Under the pieces are notes generated by a model, which was given only the letters and a program-made list of their open reading frames with translations, was not told the DNA's origin and ran no database searches. The position numbers and the translations under genes were made by a program. Shown one piece after another: positions 52,958 to 61,863 of a DNA stretch of 64,000 bases (its first letter is position 1; each line of letters begins with the position of its first letter). This DNA is from Terrabacter terrigena (GTDB taxonomy: Bacteria; Actinomycetota; Actinomycetes; Actinomycetales; Dermatophilaceae): assembly GCF_042676085.1 (NCBI RefSeq), contig NZ_JBHTKH010000004.1, forward strand, positions 62,001-126,000, in the 5' to 3' direction.

Positions 52958-53569
52958 ATGCACGAGGTCGGTGTGGGCCCCTGGGTCGGGCCATGGCCCG
53001 AGGGCGACCACTGGGACCCCGAGCTGCTCGAGCACGGCGACCGGCGCAACGTCGTGGACGCCTACCGGTACTGGCGCCACGAGGCCGTCGTCGCCGACCT
53101 CGACACGAAGCGGCACTCGTTCCACGTCGCCGTCGAGAACTGGGGCCACGACTTCAACATCGGGTCGGTCATCCGCACCGCCAACGCGATGGGCGCGGCT
53201 GCCTTCCACATCGTCGGCCGGAGGCGGTGGAACCGGCGCGGCGCCATGGTCACCGACCGCTACCAGCACGAGCACCACCACGCGGACGCCGCGGCGCTCG
53301 CGGCGTACGCCCGGGAGCGGGGCCTCGCCCTGCTCGGCGTGGACAACCTGCCCGGCTCGGTGCCGATCGAGACCTACGACCTGCCGCGTGGCTGCGTGCT
53401 CGTCTTCGGGCAGGAGGGTCCGGGCCTCTCGGAGCCGATGCGGGCCGAGTGCGAGGCGGTGCTGCACATCGAGCAGTTCGGGTCGACGCGCTCGATCAAC
53501 GCCGGTGCAGCCGCAGCCGTGGCGATGCACGCCTGGGTGCGGCGGCACGTCTTCGACCAGCACGTGTAG
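52958..53569 (+). CDS. TrmH/SpoU family RNA 2'-O-methyltransferase
   Basis: A 203-residue SPOUT-fold enzyme. Motif 1 is NIGSVIRTANAMGAAA, motif 2 VFGQEGPGLSEPM and motif 3 IEQFGSTRSINAGAAAAVAMHAW; the knotted SAM-binding fold is therefore intact. It would methylate a ribose of tRNA or rRNA; the target is not predictable. A very strong GGAGGAG lies upstream of the ATG. It is preceded by a 271-bp gap to DedA and followed by a tandem repeat. Confidence 0.92.
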   Translation: MHEVGVGPWVGPWPEGDHWDPELLEHGDRRNVVDAYRYWRHEAVVADLDTKRHSFHVAVENWGHDFNIGSVIRTANAMGAAAFHIVGRRRWNRRGAMVTDRYQHEHHHADAAALAAYARERGLALLGVDNLPGSVPIETYDLPRGCVLVFGQEGPGLSEPMRAECEAVLHIEQFGSTRSINAGAAAAVAMHAWVRRHVFDQHV

Positions 53570-53583
53570 CCGCCGAGTCGCCC

Positions 53584-53630
53584 ACCCTGCGAGTCGATCA
53601 CCCCTGCGAGTCGATCAGCCCTGCGGGTCG
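53584..53630. repeat. 17-bp tandem repeat at a convergent gene end
   Basis: Two copies of a 17-bp unit (CCCCTGCGAGTCGATCA form) plus a third diverged copy. The third spans the end of the minus-strand helix-turn-helix citrate synthase gene, whose stop is at 53615-53617. The unit repeats the codons for the last residues and stop. Confidence 0.85.
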
Positions 53631-54793
53631 CGGCCTCGCCAGCGCAACGGCTCCTCGGCGTACTCCTCGACGGCATGGGCCGCCACGCCGACCGAGCGCG
53701 CCATCTGGAAGACGACCTCGCCCGACTCGGCGGGCAGGTGCAACGCGTGCAGCACGGCGGCGCTCGCCAGGTCGATGTTCGGCAGCTGTCCGGTGCGCTC
53801 GGCGACGACGGCGGCCACCGCCTCGACCCGGCGACGCAGCCTGGTGGTGCCCCGCCGTCGCCAGAGGGCCTCCAGCACGACGTCGGCGCGGGGGTCGCCG
53901 TCGGGGTAGAGGAAGTGGCCGAAGCCCGGCACGCCGCCGTGCTGCCGCAGGGACCGGGCGACGAGGCCCGCGGGGTCGGCTCCCTCCGCGAGCAGCGCGT
54001 GGGCGGCCACCGGCGCAGCGCCGTGCAGCGGCCCGGCCATCGCGGCGTAGGCGGCCGAGAGGCAGTCGTGCAGACCTGCGCGGGTCGACGCCGCCACCCG
54101 GGCCGCGACGGTGGACGCGGTGAGGCCGTGGTCCAGCAGCGCGACCAGCAGGACGCGCAGCGCTGCGACGTCGGCAGGAGTGGTCGGCGACCCGCCGAGG
54201 GCCTCGAGCGCGAGCGGGGCGAGGTCGGTCGACGACTCGGGCGGGGCCGGGCGCCCGGCCACGAGTGCCACTGCGGCGCGCACGGTCGACAGCGCCGAAC
54301 GGCATACGCGCTCGGGGTCGGTGTCCGAGGCGAAGGGGTCTGCTGCCGCGAGCAGCTGCACGGCGACCGGCATGCGTCGTTCCAGCGGCAGCACGGACAG
54401 GTCGACGGCAGATGGGGTCTTCATGTGCGGGATCGCTTGTGTGACGGGCGAACCGATCACGATCCGCGCCGCCTCGTCGAACGAGCCGAGCGCGACGACG
54501 TCGGCGAGCGACGTGCCGCGGTAGAGGAGGTCGCCGTCCACCTGGCTGCTGACCGCCGTCGCGATGCTGCGGAAGCGCAGCACGGGCGGCGGGCCCCCGG
54601 GCGACCTCGTCGACGACGCCATGGTGTCGATCTGGGCGCGGTCGAACAGGCTCTCCTGCTGGCCGGGCCGCCGCTCGCTGCGGAGCACGCCGCGACTCAC
54701 GTACGCGTAGAGCGTCGCCCGCTTGACGCCGAGCCGCTGTGCGGCCTCGGTGGTCGTGATCCACGGACCCGAGGGGTCGGCTGTCGGCGTCAC
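53615..54793 (-). CDS. Citrate synthase-like protein with N-terminal helix-turn-helix
   Basis: A 392-residue protein. Residues 1-65 form an excisionase/MerR-like helix-turn-helix (WITTTEAAQRLGVKRATLYAYVSRGVLRS). Residues 75-385 are a citrate-synthase fold with GPLHGAAPVAAHALL (His in the HG motif), VPGFGHFLYPDGDPRADVVL (second His) and PNIDLASAAVLHALHLP (Asp). The catalytic His/His/Asp set therefore survives. It is divergent from a normal citrate synthase and has three GTTGA/TCAAC inverted repeats between them, so a role as ligand-sensing autoregulator is likely (inference), possibly with enzyme activity. The GTG has GGAGG upstream. Confidence 0.85.
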   Translation of the reverse strand: MTPTADPSGPWITTTEAAQRLGVKRATLYAYVSRGVLRSERRPGQQESLFDRAQIDTMASSTRSPGGPPPVLRFRSIATAVSSQVDGDLLYRGTSLADVVALGSFDEAARIVIGSPVTQAIPHMKTPSAVDLSVLPLERRMPVAVQLLAAADPFASDTDPERVCRSALSTVRAAVALVAGRPAPPESSTDLAPLALEALGGSPTTPADVAALRVLLVALLDHGLTASTVAARVAASTRAGLHDCLSAAYAAMAGPLHGAAPVAAHALLAEGADPAGLVARSLRQHGGVPGFGHFLYPDGDPRADVVLEALWRRRGTTRLRRRVEAVAAVVAERTGQLPNIDLASAAVLHALHLPAESGEVVFQMARSVGVAAHAVEEYAEEPLRWRGRDPQG

Positions 54794-54804
54794 GTGGCCT
54801 CCGG

Positions 54805-54855
54805 GTTGATCGGGTCAACGGGTTGATGTGATCAACATTGACGACGTTGATCAAC
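54805..54855. promoter_or_regulatory. Triple GTTGA/TCAAC inverted-repeat operator
   Basis: Three dyads lie between the divergent citrate synthase genes: GTTGA-N5-TCAAC (54805-54819), GTTGA-N5-TCAAC (54822-54836) and the contiguous GTTGATCAAC (54846-54855). Such an array fits a dimeric helix-turn-helix regulator, most simply the HTH citrate-synthase homologue. Confidence 0.7.
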
Positions 54856-54894
54856 GTGTTTGACAGTGACGAGTGAACCCGAGAGGAGCACGCC

Positions 54895-56052
54895 ATGTCC
54901 ACCACCACCGACTTCATCACCGTCCCCAGGGGACTCGCCAGGGTCGTCGTCACCGACACCGAGCTCGGCGACGTGCGCGGCGAGGAGGGTTTCTTCCACT
55001 ACCGCCAGTACTCGGCGGTCGAGCTCGCCGGACAGGTCGGCGTCGAGGCCGCCTGGCACCTGCTCTTCCACGGGCACCTGCCGTCGGACGACGAGCTCGC
55101 CACCTTCACGGCCGAGATCGGTCGCCTGCGCGTGCTGCCGCCTGCCCTCGCCGACCTGCTGCCCGCCATCTGTGCCACGACCGGCGACTCGCTCCAGGTG
55201 CTGCGCACGGCGCTCTCCGCGTGGGGTGGCGTGGCCGGGCTGCGCACCCTCTACGACAGCGGGGAGGACGAGAGGACGGCGGCCGCGATGGCGGCTGCAT
55301 CGGTCACCCCGACCATCCTCGCCGCCGCCCACCGCCTGCACCACGGGCTCGAACCGGTCCCCGCCGACCCGACGCTCGGGCACACCGAGGACTACCTGCG
55401 GATGGTGAGCGGCGAACGGCCCTCCACGCGCGACGTCCGGGCGGTCGAGCAGTACCTCGTCGCGACGATGGACCACGGCTTCAACGCCTCGACCTTCACG
55501 GCCCGCGTCATCGCGAGCACCGGAGCCGACCTCGCGGCCTGCCTCGTCGGTGCCATCGGGTCCTTCTCGGGCCCGAAGCACGGCGGTGCCCCGAGCCGCG
55601 CCCTCGAGGCGCTCGATGAGATCGGCACCCTCGACCGCGCCGACGCGTGGGTGCGCCGACAGGTCGAGGCGGGCGGCCGCATCATGGGTTTCGGTCACGC
55701 CGTCTACCGCACCCGCGACCCGCGCTCCGAGATGCTCAAGGCGATTGCCCGTGGCTGGCAGGACCCGCTCGTCGACCTCGCCCTCGGGGTCGAGGACGCC
55801 GTGGAGGCGACGCTCGCCGAGCTCAAGCCCGGTCGCGAGCTGCACGCGAACGTCGAGTTCTACGCCGGCGTGGTGATGAAGCTCGCCGGCCTCGACCCGT
55901 CGATGTTCACGCCGACCTTCTGCGTGGCGCGCGTCGTCGGCTGGACAGCCAACGTGCTGGAGCAGAGTCGCGACCCGAAGATCATCCGGCCGGCCGCACG
56001 GTACGTCGGTCCGCCGCCGCCCCAGCCGGTGCCCGTGCGCGCGGCGGGTTGA
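54895..56052 (+). CDS. Citrate synthase (type II-like)
   Basis: A 385-residue citrate synthase. GPKHGGAPSRALEALDEIG holds the first catalytic His; IMGFGHAVYRTRDPRSEMLKA the second; LHANVEFYAGVVMKLAG replaces the usual catalytic Asp by Glu, as seen in some CitA-like enzymes. It condenses acetyl- or propionyl-CoA with oxaloacetate; 2-methylcitrate synthase is an alternative. GAGAGGAG precedes the ATG. It is divergent from the HTH citrate-synthase homologue and ends with a strong hairpin. Confidence 0.9.
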   Translation: MSTTTDFITVPRGLARVVVTDTELGDVRGEEGFFHYRQYSAVELAGQVGVEAAWHLLFHGHLPSDDELATFTAEIGRLRVLPPALADLLPAICATTGDSLQVLRTALSAWGGVAGLRTLYDSGEDERTAAAMAAASVTPTILAAAHRLHHGLEPVPADPTLGHTEDYLRMVSGERPSTRDVRAVEQYLVATMDHGFNASTFTARVIASTGADLAACLVGAIGSFSGPKHGGAPSRALEALDEIGTLDRADAWVRRQVEAGGRIMGFGHAVYRTRDPRSEMLKAIARGWQDPLVDLALGVEDAVEATLAELKPGRELHANVEFYAGVVMKLAGLDPSMFTPTFCVARVVGWTANVLEQSRDPKIIRPAARYVGPPPPQPVPVRAAG

Positions 56053-56066
56053 GCCGGACATGAGCA

Positions 56067-56094
56067 GGCCCCGACGCATCCGGCGGCCGGGGCC
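56067..56094 (+). terminator. Terminator hairpin after citrate synthase
   Basis: GGCCCCG (56067-56073) pairs with CGGGGCC (56088-56094) around a 14-nt loop, 15 bp after the stop. The rest of the 264-bp gap to the convergent permease gene (56053-56316) shows no gene or repeat. Confidence 0.6.
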
Positions 56095-56316
56095 CGCTCG
56101 TCGCGAACGGAGGGAGCATCCGCCGCGACGTCCTTCATGACCCAGCACTCACCGGGCCCCTTCACGCTAGGCCCATCCGGGCACCCTCGCTGCGTTTCTC
56201 GGTCAGGACTCGACAGGGAACGGTCTGGACTGGGTCGGCACGTCGTAAGGAGCGAACATGCGGTCGGACAATCCTGGCATTCGGTGCATTTCGGCCCGAC
56301 GCCACGTGTGCTGGTG

Positions 56317-57579
56317 TCAGTCCGGTGACCTCAGGGCCTGCTTCCACGACACCCGCCCGCGCGTCTGCAGCAGCGAGCGGCGGTAGATCCGCTCGCTCAG
56401 CACGATCGTCGCCACCGAGAACCCGGCCATGACCACGAGGGCCAGCGGCGGCTCCCACCAGGCGGCGTCACCGGCCAGGATGCGCCCCGGCATGGAGACC
56501 ACCGACGCGACCGGGACGAACGAGGCGACCTTGAGCGCGGTGCCGCCGAGACCGAAGCTCAGCACGTAGACGAGCATCAGGATCGTGGTCATCGGGGCGG
56601 TCGTCGACTGCAGGTCCTCGGTGCGCGAGGCGAGGGCGCCGGCGACGGCGAAGAGGCACGCGAGGGCGAAGAACCCGACGGCGAAGAAGAGGACGAACCA
56701 GACGACCGCCGCCCCGAGGGTCGGCAGCAGCTTCGCCATGTCGGTGAACGACACCGCGACGAGGCCGACCCCGGCGAAGAGGAGCACCTGTCCGAGAGCG
56801 ATCACCGAGTTGCCGACGATCTTGCCGGCCAGCAGGGCGCGCAGCGGGATGGCGGTCACGAGGATCTCGACGAGCCGCGACTGCTTCTCCTCGACGACGC
56901 TCGCCGCGATCTGCTGGCCGAACATCATCGCCGCCATGAAGAAGAGCAGGGCGAACGCGAAGGTGGCGCCCTTGACGAACCCGCCCGTGCCCTGCTGCCC
57001 GTCGAACTGGGTGGTGGCGAGCGTCGACCCGCGCTCGAGGGCGGCGACGGTCGTGCCGGCCGCGGCGGCGTTGGTCGTGAGTGCCGCGGTGCGGACCGCG
57101 GTCTCGAGAGGGCCCACGAGGTCGTTGTCGGGATCGTCCGTCGACGTGAGAGTCCAGCCGCCGGAAGGGTTCTCGTGCAACCAGGCATCGGCGTCGCCGG
57201 CCTCGACCAGTGCCCTGGCCGCTGCCTCGCCACCCACGGTGCGCGACTGGATGACGACCTTGTCGTCGTCGGCGCGGGCGGTCGTGGCCGCCTGGCCGAC
57301 GAGCCGGGTCGCCTCGCTGTCGGCGACGGCGACGGTCCACGTCGTCGTGCGGCCCGACTGCCACACCGAGAACGCGCCGTAGCCGGCGATGAACACGAGC
57401 GTCACCAGGGTCGAGACGAGGAAGGCACGGTTGGTCAGCCGCACGACGATCTCGCGGAGCGCGACGATGAGCCAGGGGCGCTCGGTGCGGCCGACCCCGA
57501 GGGCCTCGCCTGGCCCGGGCCCTTCGGTGGTGGGGGCCGCGGGCGGGTCGGACGGGGAGCGGTGCGCCGTGGTGGTCAT
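56317..57579 (-). CDS. ABC-2 type transporter permease (NatB-like)
   Basis: A 420-residue membrane protein. One helix near residue 50 (FLVSTLVTLVFIAGYGAFSVW) is followed by a large extracytoplasmic domain (75-200) and five or six C-terminal helices including FAFALLFFMAAMMFGQQIAASVVEEKQSRLVEILVTAIPLRALLAGKIVG, the NatB/ABC2_membrane_3 signature. It forms an exporter with the ATPase whose gene it overlaps in ATGA. Substrate unknown: sodium, lipid or antibiotic. Confidence 0.9.
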   Translation of the reverse strand: MTTTAHRSPSDPPAAPTTEGPGPGEALGVGRTERPWLIVALREIVVRLTNRAFLVSTLVTLVFIAGYGAFSVWQSGRTTTWTVAVADSEATRLVGQAATTARADDDKVVIQSRTVGGEAAARALVEAGDADAWLHENPSGGWTLTSTDDPDNDLVGPLETAVRTAALTTNAAAAGTTVAALERGSTLATTQFDGQQGTGGFVKGATFAFALLFFMAAMMFGQQIAASVVEEKQSRLVEILVTAIPLRALLAGKIVGNSVIALGQVLLFAGVGLVAVSFTDMAKLLPTLGAAVVWFVLFFAVGFFALACLFAVAGALASRTEDLQSTTAPMTTILMLVYVLSFGLGGTALKVASFVPVASVVSMPGRILAGDAAWWEPPLALVVMAGFSVATIVLSERIYRRSLLQTRGRVSWKQALRSPD

Positions 57580-58535
57580 GCCGTCACCTCACGGTAGATC
57601 TGGGCCAGGCTGGGCCGCTGGGGGGAGAACTCGTGCACGTCGCCGCGGCGCAGCGCCTCCTCCAGCAGGCGGTGCTCGGCCGCCGGCTCGACGACCTCGA
57701 GCAGGGCGGTGTGGCCCTCGACGTCGACCGCGTGCACGCCGGTCACGCCGCGCACCCAGCCCGCGTCGCCCGAAAGGACGAGCCGGTGACGCAGCACCGA
57801 GCTGCTGCGCAGGTCGTCAGGGGTGCCGGAGGCGACGACGCGGCCGCGAGCCAGCACGACGAGGCGTTCGCAGAGCCGCTCGACGAGGTCGAGCTGGTGC
57901 GAGGAGAAGAGCACCGGCACGCCGCGGGCGGTGTGCTCCCGCAGGAGGTCGGCCATGCTGTCGACGGCGGCGGGGTCCAGGCCGCTGAACGGCTCGTCGA
58001 GCACGAGCGCCGTGGGCCGGCCCATGAGGGCGGCGATGATCTGGACGCGCTGCTGGTTGCCCAGCGAGAGCTTCTCGACGTGGTCGCGGGCCCGGTCGGC
58101 GAGCCCGAGACGCTCGAGGTGGGCGGTGACCGACTGCCGTGCGACCCCCGCACCCAGGCCGCGCAGCCGGCCGAGGTAGACGAGCTGGTCGAGCACGGGC
58201 TGCTTGGGGTAGAGCCCACGCTCCTCGGGCATGTAGCCGAACGAGCGCCGGTCGAGCGCGGTGATCGGTCGCCCGTCCCAGAGCACGTCGCCGCCGGACG
58301 CCGAGAGCACCCCCATGACCATGCGCATCGTCGTGGTCTTGCCCGCGCCGTTGCCGCCGACGAAGCCGGTGAGCAGGCCGGCCCCGACCGTGAAGCTGAC
58401 GTCGTCGACGGCACGCACCTCCCCGAAGGTCCGCGTCAGGTGACGCACCTCGATGTCCGCCGTTGCAACGTCCGCTCTCGCGGATCTCGTTGCCGTGACT
58501 CGTTCCCCGTGGTCCTGCTGCTCGCGCCGCATCAT
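57576..58535 (-). CDS. ABC transporter ATPase (NatA-like)
   Basis: A 319-residue ATPase. Walker A GGNGAGKTTTMRM, the Q-loop region YMPEERGLYPKQPV, signature LSLGNQQRVQI, Walker B ALVLDEPFSGLDP and the H-loop SSHQ are all in place, and a C-terminal domain of about 90 residues follows as in NatA. It powers the permease. The ATG at 58535 follows TAGCGT-N7, so it can be transcribed alone as well as from the upstream HK-RR pair. The ATG is preferred to a GTG six codons earlier. Confidence 0.9.
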   Translation of the reverse strand: MMRREQQDHGERVTATRSARADVATADIEVRHLTRTFGEVRAVDDVSFTVGAGLLTGFVGGNGAGKTTTMRMVMGVLSASGGDVLWDGRPITALDRRSFGYMPEERGLYPKQPVLDQLVYLGRLRGLGAGVARQSVTAHLERLGLADRARDHVEKLSLGNQQRVQIIAALMGRPTALVLDEPFSGLDPAAVDSMADLLREHTARGVPVLFSSHQLDLVERLCERLVVLARGRVVASGTPDDLRSSSVLRHRLVLSGDAGWVRGVTGVHAVDVEGHTALLEVVEPAAEHRLLEEALRRGDVHEFSPQRPSLAQIYREVTA

Positions 58536-58571
58536 GACGGCAACGCTAGCCACGGGCCGGTCGCGGCTGGA

Positions 58572-59288
58572 TCAGCCGGGCGGCTGATCCGCTGGCTCCC
58601 CCGGGAGGATGAGCCCGGCCTCGTACGCCAGCACGACGGCCTGCACCCGGTCGCGCAGGTGGAGCTTGCTGAAGACGTTCGACAGGTGTGTCTTGACGGT
58701 GGCCTCGCCGACGAAGAGGCGGGCGGCGATCTCGGCGTTGGACAGGCCACGACCGACCAGGCCGAGCACCTCGAGCTCGCGCGGCGTCAGGGACTCGAGC
58801 CGGTCGCCCGGCCGGCGCCCACGACCGACGGGGCTGCCTGCCGGGGAGGCGCCGGGGTGCACCGTCTCGACCCCCGTGGTCATCCGCGCGATGACGCGAC
58901 GGGTCACCTCGGGTGCGAGCAGCGCGTGCCCGTCGGCGACCGCGCGCACCGCCTCGACGAGGTGCTCCGCGTCGGCGTTCTTCAGCAGGAAGCCGCTGGC
59001 GCCGGCCGACAGCCCGGCGTAGACGTAGTCGTCGCGGTCGAACGTCGTGAGGATGACGACCTTGGCGAGGTCGTCGGCGACGATGCTGCGGGTTGCCTCG
59101 ATGCCGTCCATCACCGGCATCTGGACGTCCATGAGCACGATGTCGGGCCTCAGCTGCCGCGTGAGCCGCACCGCCTCCGCGCCGTCGCTCGCCTCGCCGA
59201 CGACCTCGAGGTCGGGCTCGACCGAGAGGATGAGGGCGAAGCCCGAACGGACGAGCTTCTGGTCGTCGACGAGCAGGATGCGGGTCAC
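58572..59288 (-). CDS. Response regulator, NarL/FixJ family
   Basis: A 238-residue regulator: receiver domain with VDDQKLVRSG, phosphoacceptor Asp in IVLMDVQMPVMDG, Thr in ILTTFD and Lys in FLLKNA, then LuxR HTH with LTPRELEVLGLVGRGLSNAEIA and EATVKTHLSNVFSKLHLRDR. The GTG at 59288 overlaps the histidine kinase stop (GTGA). It lies 36 bp upstream of the ABC exporter ATPase gene and probably controls it. Confidence 0.93.
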   Translation of the reverse strand: MTRILLVDDQKLVRSGFALILSVEPDLEVVGEASDGAEAVRLTRQLRPDIVLMDVQMPVMDGIEATRSIVADDLAKVVILTTFDRDDYVYAGLSAGASGFLLKNADAEHLVEAVRAVADGHALLAPEVTRRVIARMTTGVETVHPGASPAGSPVGRGRRPGDRLESLTPRELEVLGLVGRGLSNAEIAARLFVGEATVKTHLSNVFSKLHLRDRVQAVVLAYEAGLILPGEPADQPPG

Positions 59289-60652
59289 GACGGCTCCTCG
59301 GGCAGCGGCATGCGGACGCGGACACGGTAGCCACCGGTCACGCGCGGCCCGATCTCGCTGACGCCACCGTGGGTCGCGAGGCGCTCGCGCACGCCGAGCA
59401 GCCCGAGGCCCGTGCCCGACGTGCCCGACCTCGGGCTGCCCGCGTCGAGCACCTCGACCTCGGCGTAGCCGTGGGCGAAGCCGGGCTCGCCGCGACGGTC
59501 GACGCGCACGAAAACCGTTGCGGCAGAGGCGGTCGAGTGTCGGCGTACGTTGGACAGCGCCTCCTGGACGGTGCGGTAGAGCGAGAGCCCGACCGGGTCG
59601 GGCACCGTCGCGACGGCGCCGGGCGAGTCCTCGACGACGCGGCACTCGATGTCGAGCCCCGCGGCTGCAGACTGCTCTGCGAGTGCGGCCACGTCGGACA
59701 GCCGTGGCTCGGGAGCGCGGGCACTCCCAGCGACCTCGTCGTCGCCGGATCGCAGCGTGCCGAGCAGCCCGCGCATCTGCGTCACCGCGTCTCGTGATGA
59801 TGTCTCGACCGAACGCAGCGCCCCCTCGGCCGCGTCGGGGTCGCGACGCAGGACCCGGCGGGCGGCCGCGGCCTGGATGCCGATGACCGAGACGTGGTGG
59901 GCGACGACGTCGTGCAGCTCGCGTGCGATGCGCAGACGCTCCTCGACGACGGCCCGGCGTTGCAGCTCGTCCGCCTGTGCGGTGATGGTGCGGGCCTGCT
60001 CGGCGACGCGGTCGCGCTGCAGGGCCGAGCGCCAGGCGAACTGGCCGCCGACGATGGCGCCTCCGAAGTAGACCGAGTTGAGCACGGCCGCGTAGACGAC
60101 GTACGCGGCGAGCGGCGAGAACAGGCCCTGGCGGGGGAGCGGCTTGCCGTTGTCGGTGAGGAGCCCCTCGACGCCGGATCCGACCGCGAACTGCCAGACG
60201 AGCCACACCGTCATCGCGACGACGACCCCGGTGACGACGACCAGCATCGCCCGCCGGTCTCGTGCCCAGGCGACCCCGGTGAAGAGGGCGAGGAAGTAGA
60301 CGACCTGCATCGAGAACGACATGGCCACGGCCGTGAGGGTGAGCCCGACGACGAGGAAGTGGAGCGAGCAGACGGCGGCGACGACGAGCGGGTGGCTGCG
60401 GCGCCACACGAGGGGCAGGGTCCCGGCGACCACCGCGAGGTGAGGGAGGAAGACCGGGCCAGGGGGGTCGCCGAGGCTGTCGAGGCTACGGAGTACCTCG
60501 ATGCCGAGCAGTCCCGAGAGCATCAGCGCGAGGGCCACGGCCGTGTCGGTGCGACGGGTGCGCTCGGGGTCGGCAGGCACGCGCTCCCAGTCGGAGTCGA
60601 CGCCGAACCACGCCGTCACCCGGGAGCGGAGTCTGCTCCAGCGGCCGTCCAT
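59285..60652 (-). CDS. Sensor histidine kinase, NarL/DesK class
   Basis: A 455-residue kinase. The N-terminal part holds about five to six membrane helices, followed by a coiled linker and HisKA_3 with ELHDVVAHHVSVIGIQA (His phosphoacceptor), and HATPase_c with VQEALSNVRRHS and GTSGTGLGLLGVRERLATHGG. It is the cognate of the response regulator. The ATG at 60652 is chosen because TAGGCT lies exactly six bases upstream; a GTG at 60658 would overlap that spacer. HK-RR-ATPase-permease is a typical arrangement for sensing of a cell-envelope toxin or lipid stress. Confidence 0.92.
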   Translation of the reverse strand: MDGRWSRLRSRVTAWFGVDSDWERVPADPERTRRTDTAVALALMLSGLLGIEVLRSLDSLGDPPGPVFLPHLAVVAGTLPLVWRRSHPLVVAAVCSLHFLVVGLTLTAVAMSFSMQVVYFLALFTGVAWARDRRAMLVVVTGVVVAMTVWLVWQFAVGSGVEGLLTDNGKPLPRQGLFSPLAAYVVYAAVLNSVYFGGAIVGGQFAWRSALQRDRVAEQARTITAQADELQRRAVVEERLRIARELHDVVAHHVSVIGIQAAAARRVLRRDPDAAEGALRSVETSSRDAVTQMRGLLGTLRSGDDEVAGSARAPEPRLSDVAALAEQSAAAGLDIECRVVEDSPGAVATVPDPVGLSLYRTVQEALSNVRRHSTASAATVFVRVDRRGEPGFAHGYAEVEVLDAGSPRSGTSGTGLGLLGVRERLATHGGVSEIGPRVTGGYRVRVRMPLPEEPS

Positions 60653-60733
60653 GCGCACAGCCTAGGCAGCCGGTCGGCGTCGCCGGCTCCGCCTCGCGGG
60701 GGAGCACCGTGGGCCGGGCGGTAGCGTCGACCC

Positions 60734-61861
60734 ATGGCCGTCAGCACCTCCACCCTGGACCTCACGACGATGCGGTCCCGGCTCGACCGGCTGCGCGCGG
60801 AGGCCTCCCGAGCGGGCGTCGCCGCGCTCGTCGTCGCCCCCGGCTCCGACCTGCGCTACCTCACGGGCATCGGCGGGTCGTCGTTCGAGCGGCTCACCGC
60901 CCTCGTCGTGCCCACCGACGAGGCCGCGGCGCCCGTCTTCGTGTCGCCCGCCCTCGAGTACGCCGGTCTCGGCCACGTGCCGCTCGAAGACCTCGGCGTC
61001 GAGGTGCGCACCTGGGTCGACGGCGAGGACCCGTACGCCCTCGCGCTCGGTGGCGTGCCCTCGGGTCGGGTCGCCGTCAGCGACCTGCTGCCGGCGCTGC
61101 ACCTGCTGCGCCTGCGCGATGCCGGTGCGGCCGACCAGCAGCTCGCCGGCCCCGTCCTGCGCGAGCTGCGGATGCGCAAGGACGACGCCGAGCTGGCCGA
61201 GCTGCGCTCCGCGGGCGCTGCCATCGACCGGGTGCACGCCCGCGTCGGCGAGTGGCTGCGCGCTGGTCGCACCGAGGCCGAGGTGGCCGCCGACATCGCG
61301 GCCGCGATCGTCGAGGAGGGCCACGCCCTCGCGGAGTTCGTCATCGTCGGCTCGGGGCCGAACGGCGCGAGCCCGCACCACTCCGTCAGCGACCGGGTCA
61401 TCGAGCGGGGCGACCTCGTCGTCGTCGACATCGGCGGCCCGCTCCCGTCGGGCTACAACTCCGACAGCACCCGGACGTATGCCGTCGACGCACCACGCGA
61501 GCCCGACGTGGCGTCCGCCTACGCGGCGTTGCGGGCGGCCCAGCAGGCGGCCGTCGCCGCCGTGCGCCCCGGTGCGACGTGCCAGGACGTCGACCGGGCC
61601 GCTCGGGCAGTGCTCGCCGACGCCGGACTTGCCGAGCACTTCATCCATCGCACCGGGCACGGCATCGGGCTCGACGTCCACGAAGAGCCCTACGTCGTCG
61701 AGGGCAACGACCTGCCGCTCGAGCCGGGGATGACCTTCAGCATCGAGCCCGGCGTCTACCTGTCGGCACGCTGGGGCGCGCGCATCGAGGACATCGTGGC
61801 CGTCACCGACGACGGCGTCGAGCGGTTCAACGCCCGCCCCACCGACCTCGTCGTCCAGTAG
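60734..61861 (+). CDS. M24 family metallopeptidase (Xaa-Pro aminopeptidase-like)
   Basis: A 375-residue creatinase/aminopeptidase-fold protein. The N-terminal creatinase-like domain (1-140; LVVAPGSDLRYLTGIGGSSFERL) precedes the pita-bread catalytic domain with metal ligands in VVVDIGGPLPSGYNSDSTRT, HRTGHGIGLDVHEEPYVV and FSIEPGVYL...IEDIVAV. It probably removes N-terminal residues before proline. The ATG follows TAGCGT-N6 (leaderless). Its 3' end meets an 11-bp tandem repeat. Confidence 0.92.
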   Translation: MAVSTSTLDLTTMRSRLDRLRAEASRAGVAALVVAPGSDLRYLTGIGGSSFERLTALVVPTDEAAAPVFVSPALEYAGLGHVPLEDLGVEVRTWVDGEDPYALALGGVPSGRVAVSDLLPALHLLRLRDAGAADQQLAGPVLRELRMRKDDAELAELRSAGAAIDRVHARVGEWLRAGRTEAEVAADIAAAIVEEGHALAEFVIVGSGPNGASPHHSVSDRVIERGDLVVVDIGGPLPSGYNSDSTRTYAVDAPREPDVASAYAALRAAQQAAVAAVRPGATCQDVDRAARAVLADAGLAEHFIHRTGHGIGLDVHEEPYVVEGNDLPLEPGMTFSIEPGVYLSARWGARIEDIVAVTDDGVERFNARPTDLVVQ

Positions 61862-61863
61862 CC

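Noticed and set aside
56123..56316. Possible small gene or RNA in the gap before the ABC permease
   Set aside because: No start with a ribosome site and no family-like peptide; no convincing RNA fold beyond the citrate synthase terminator.
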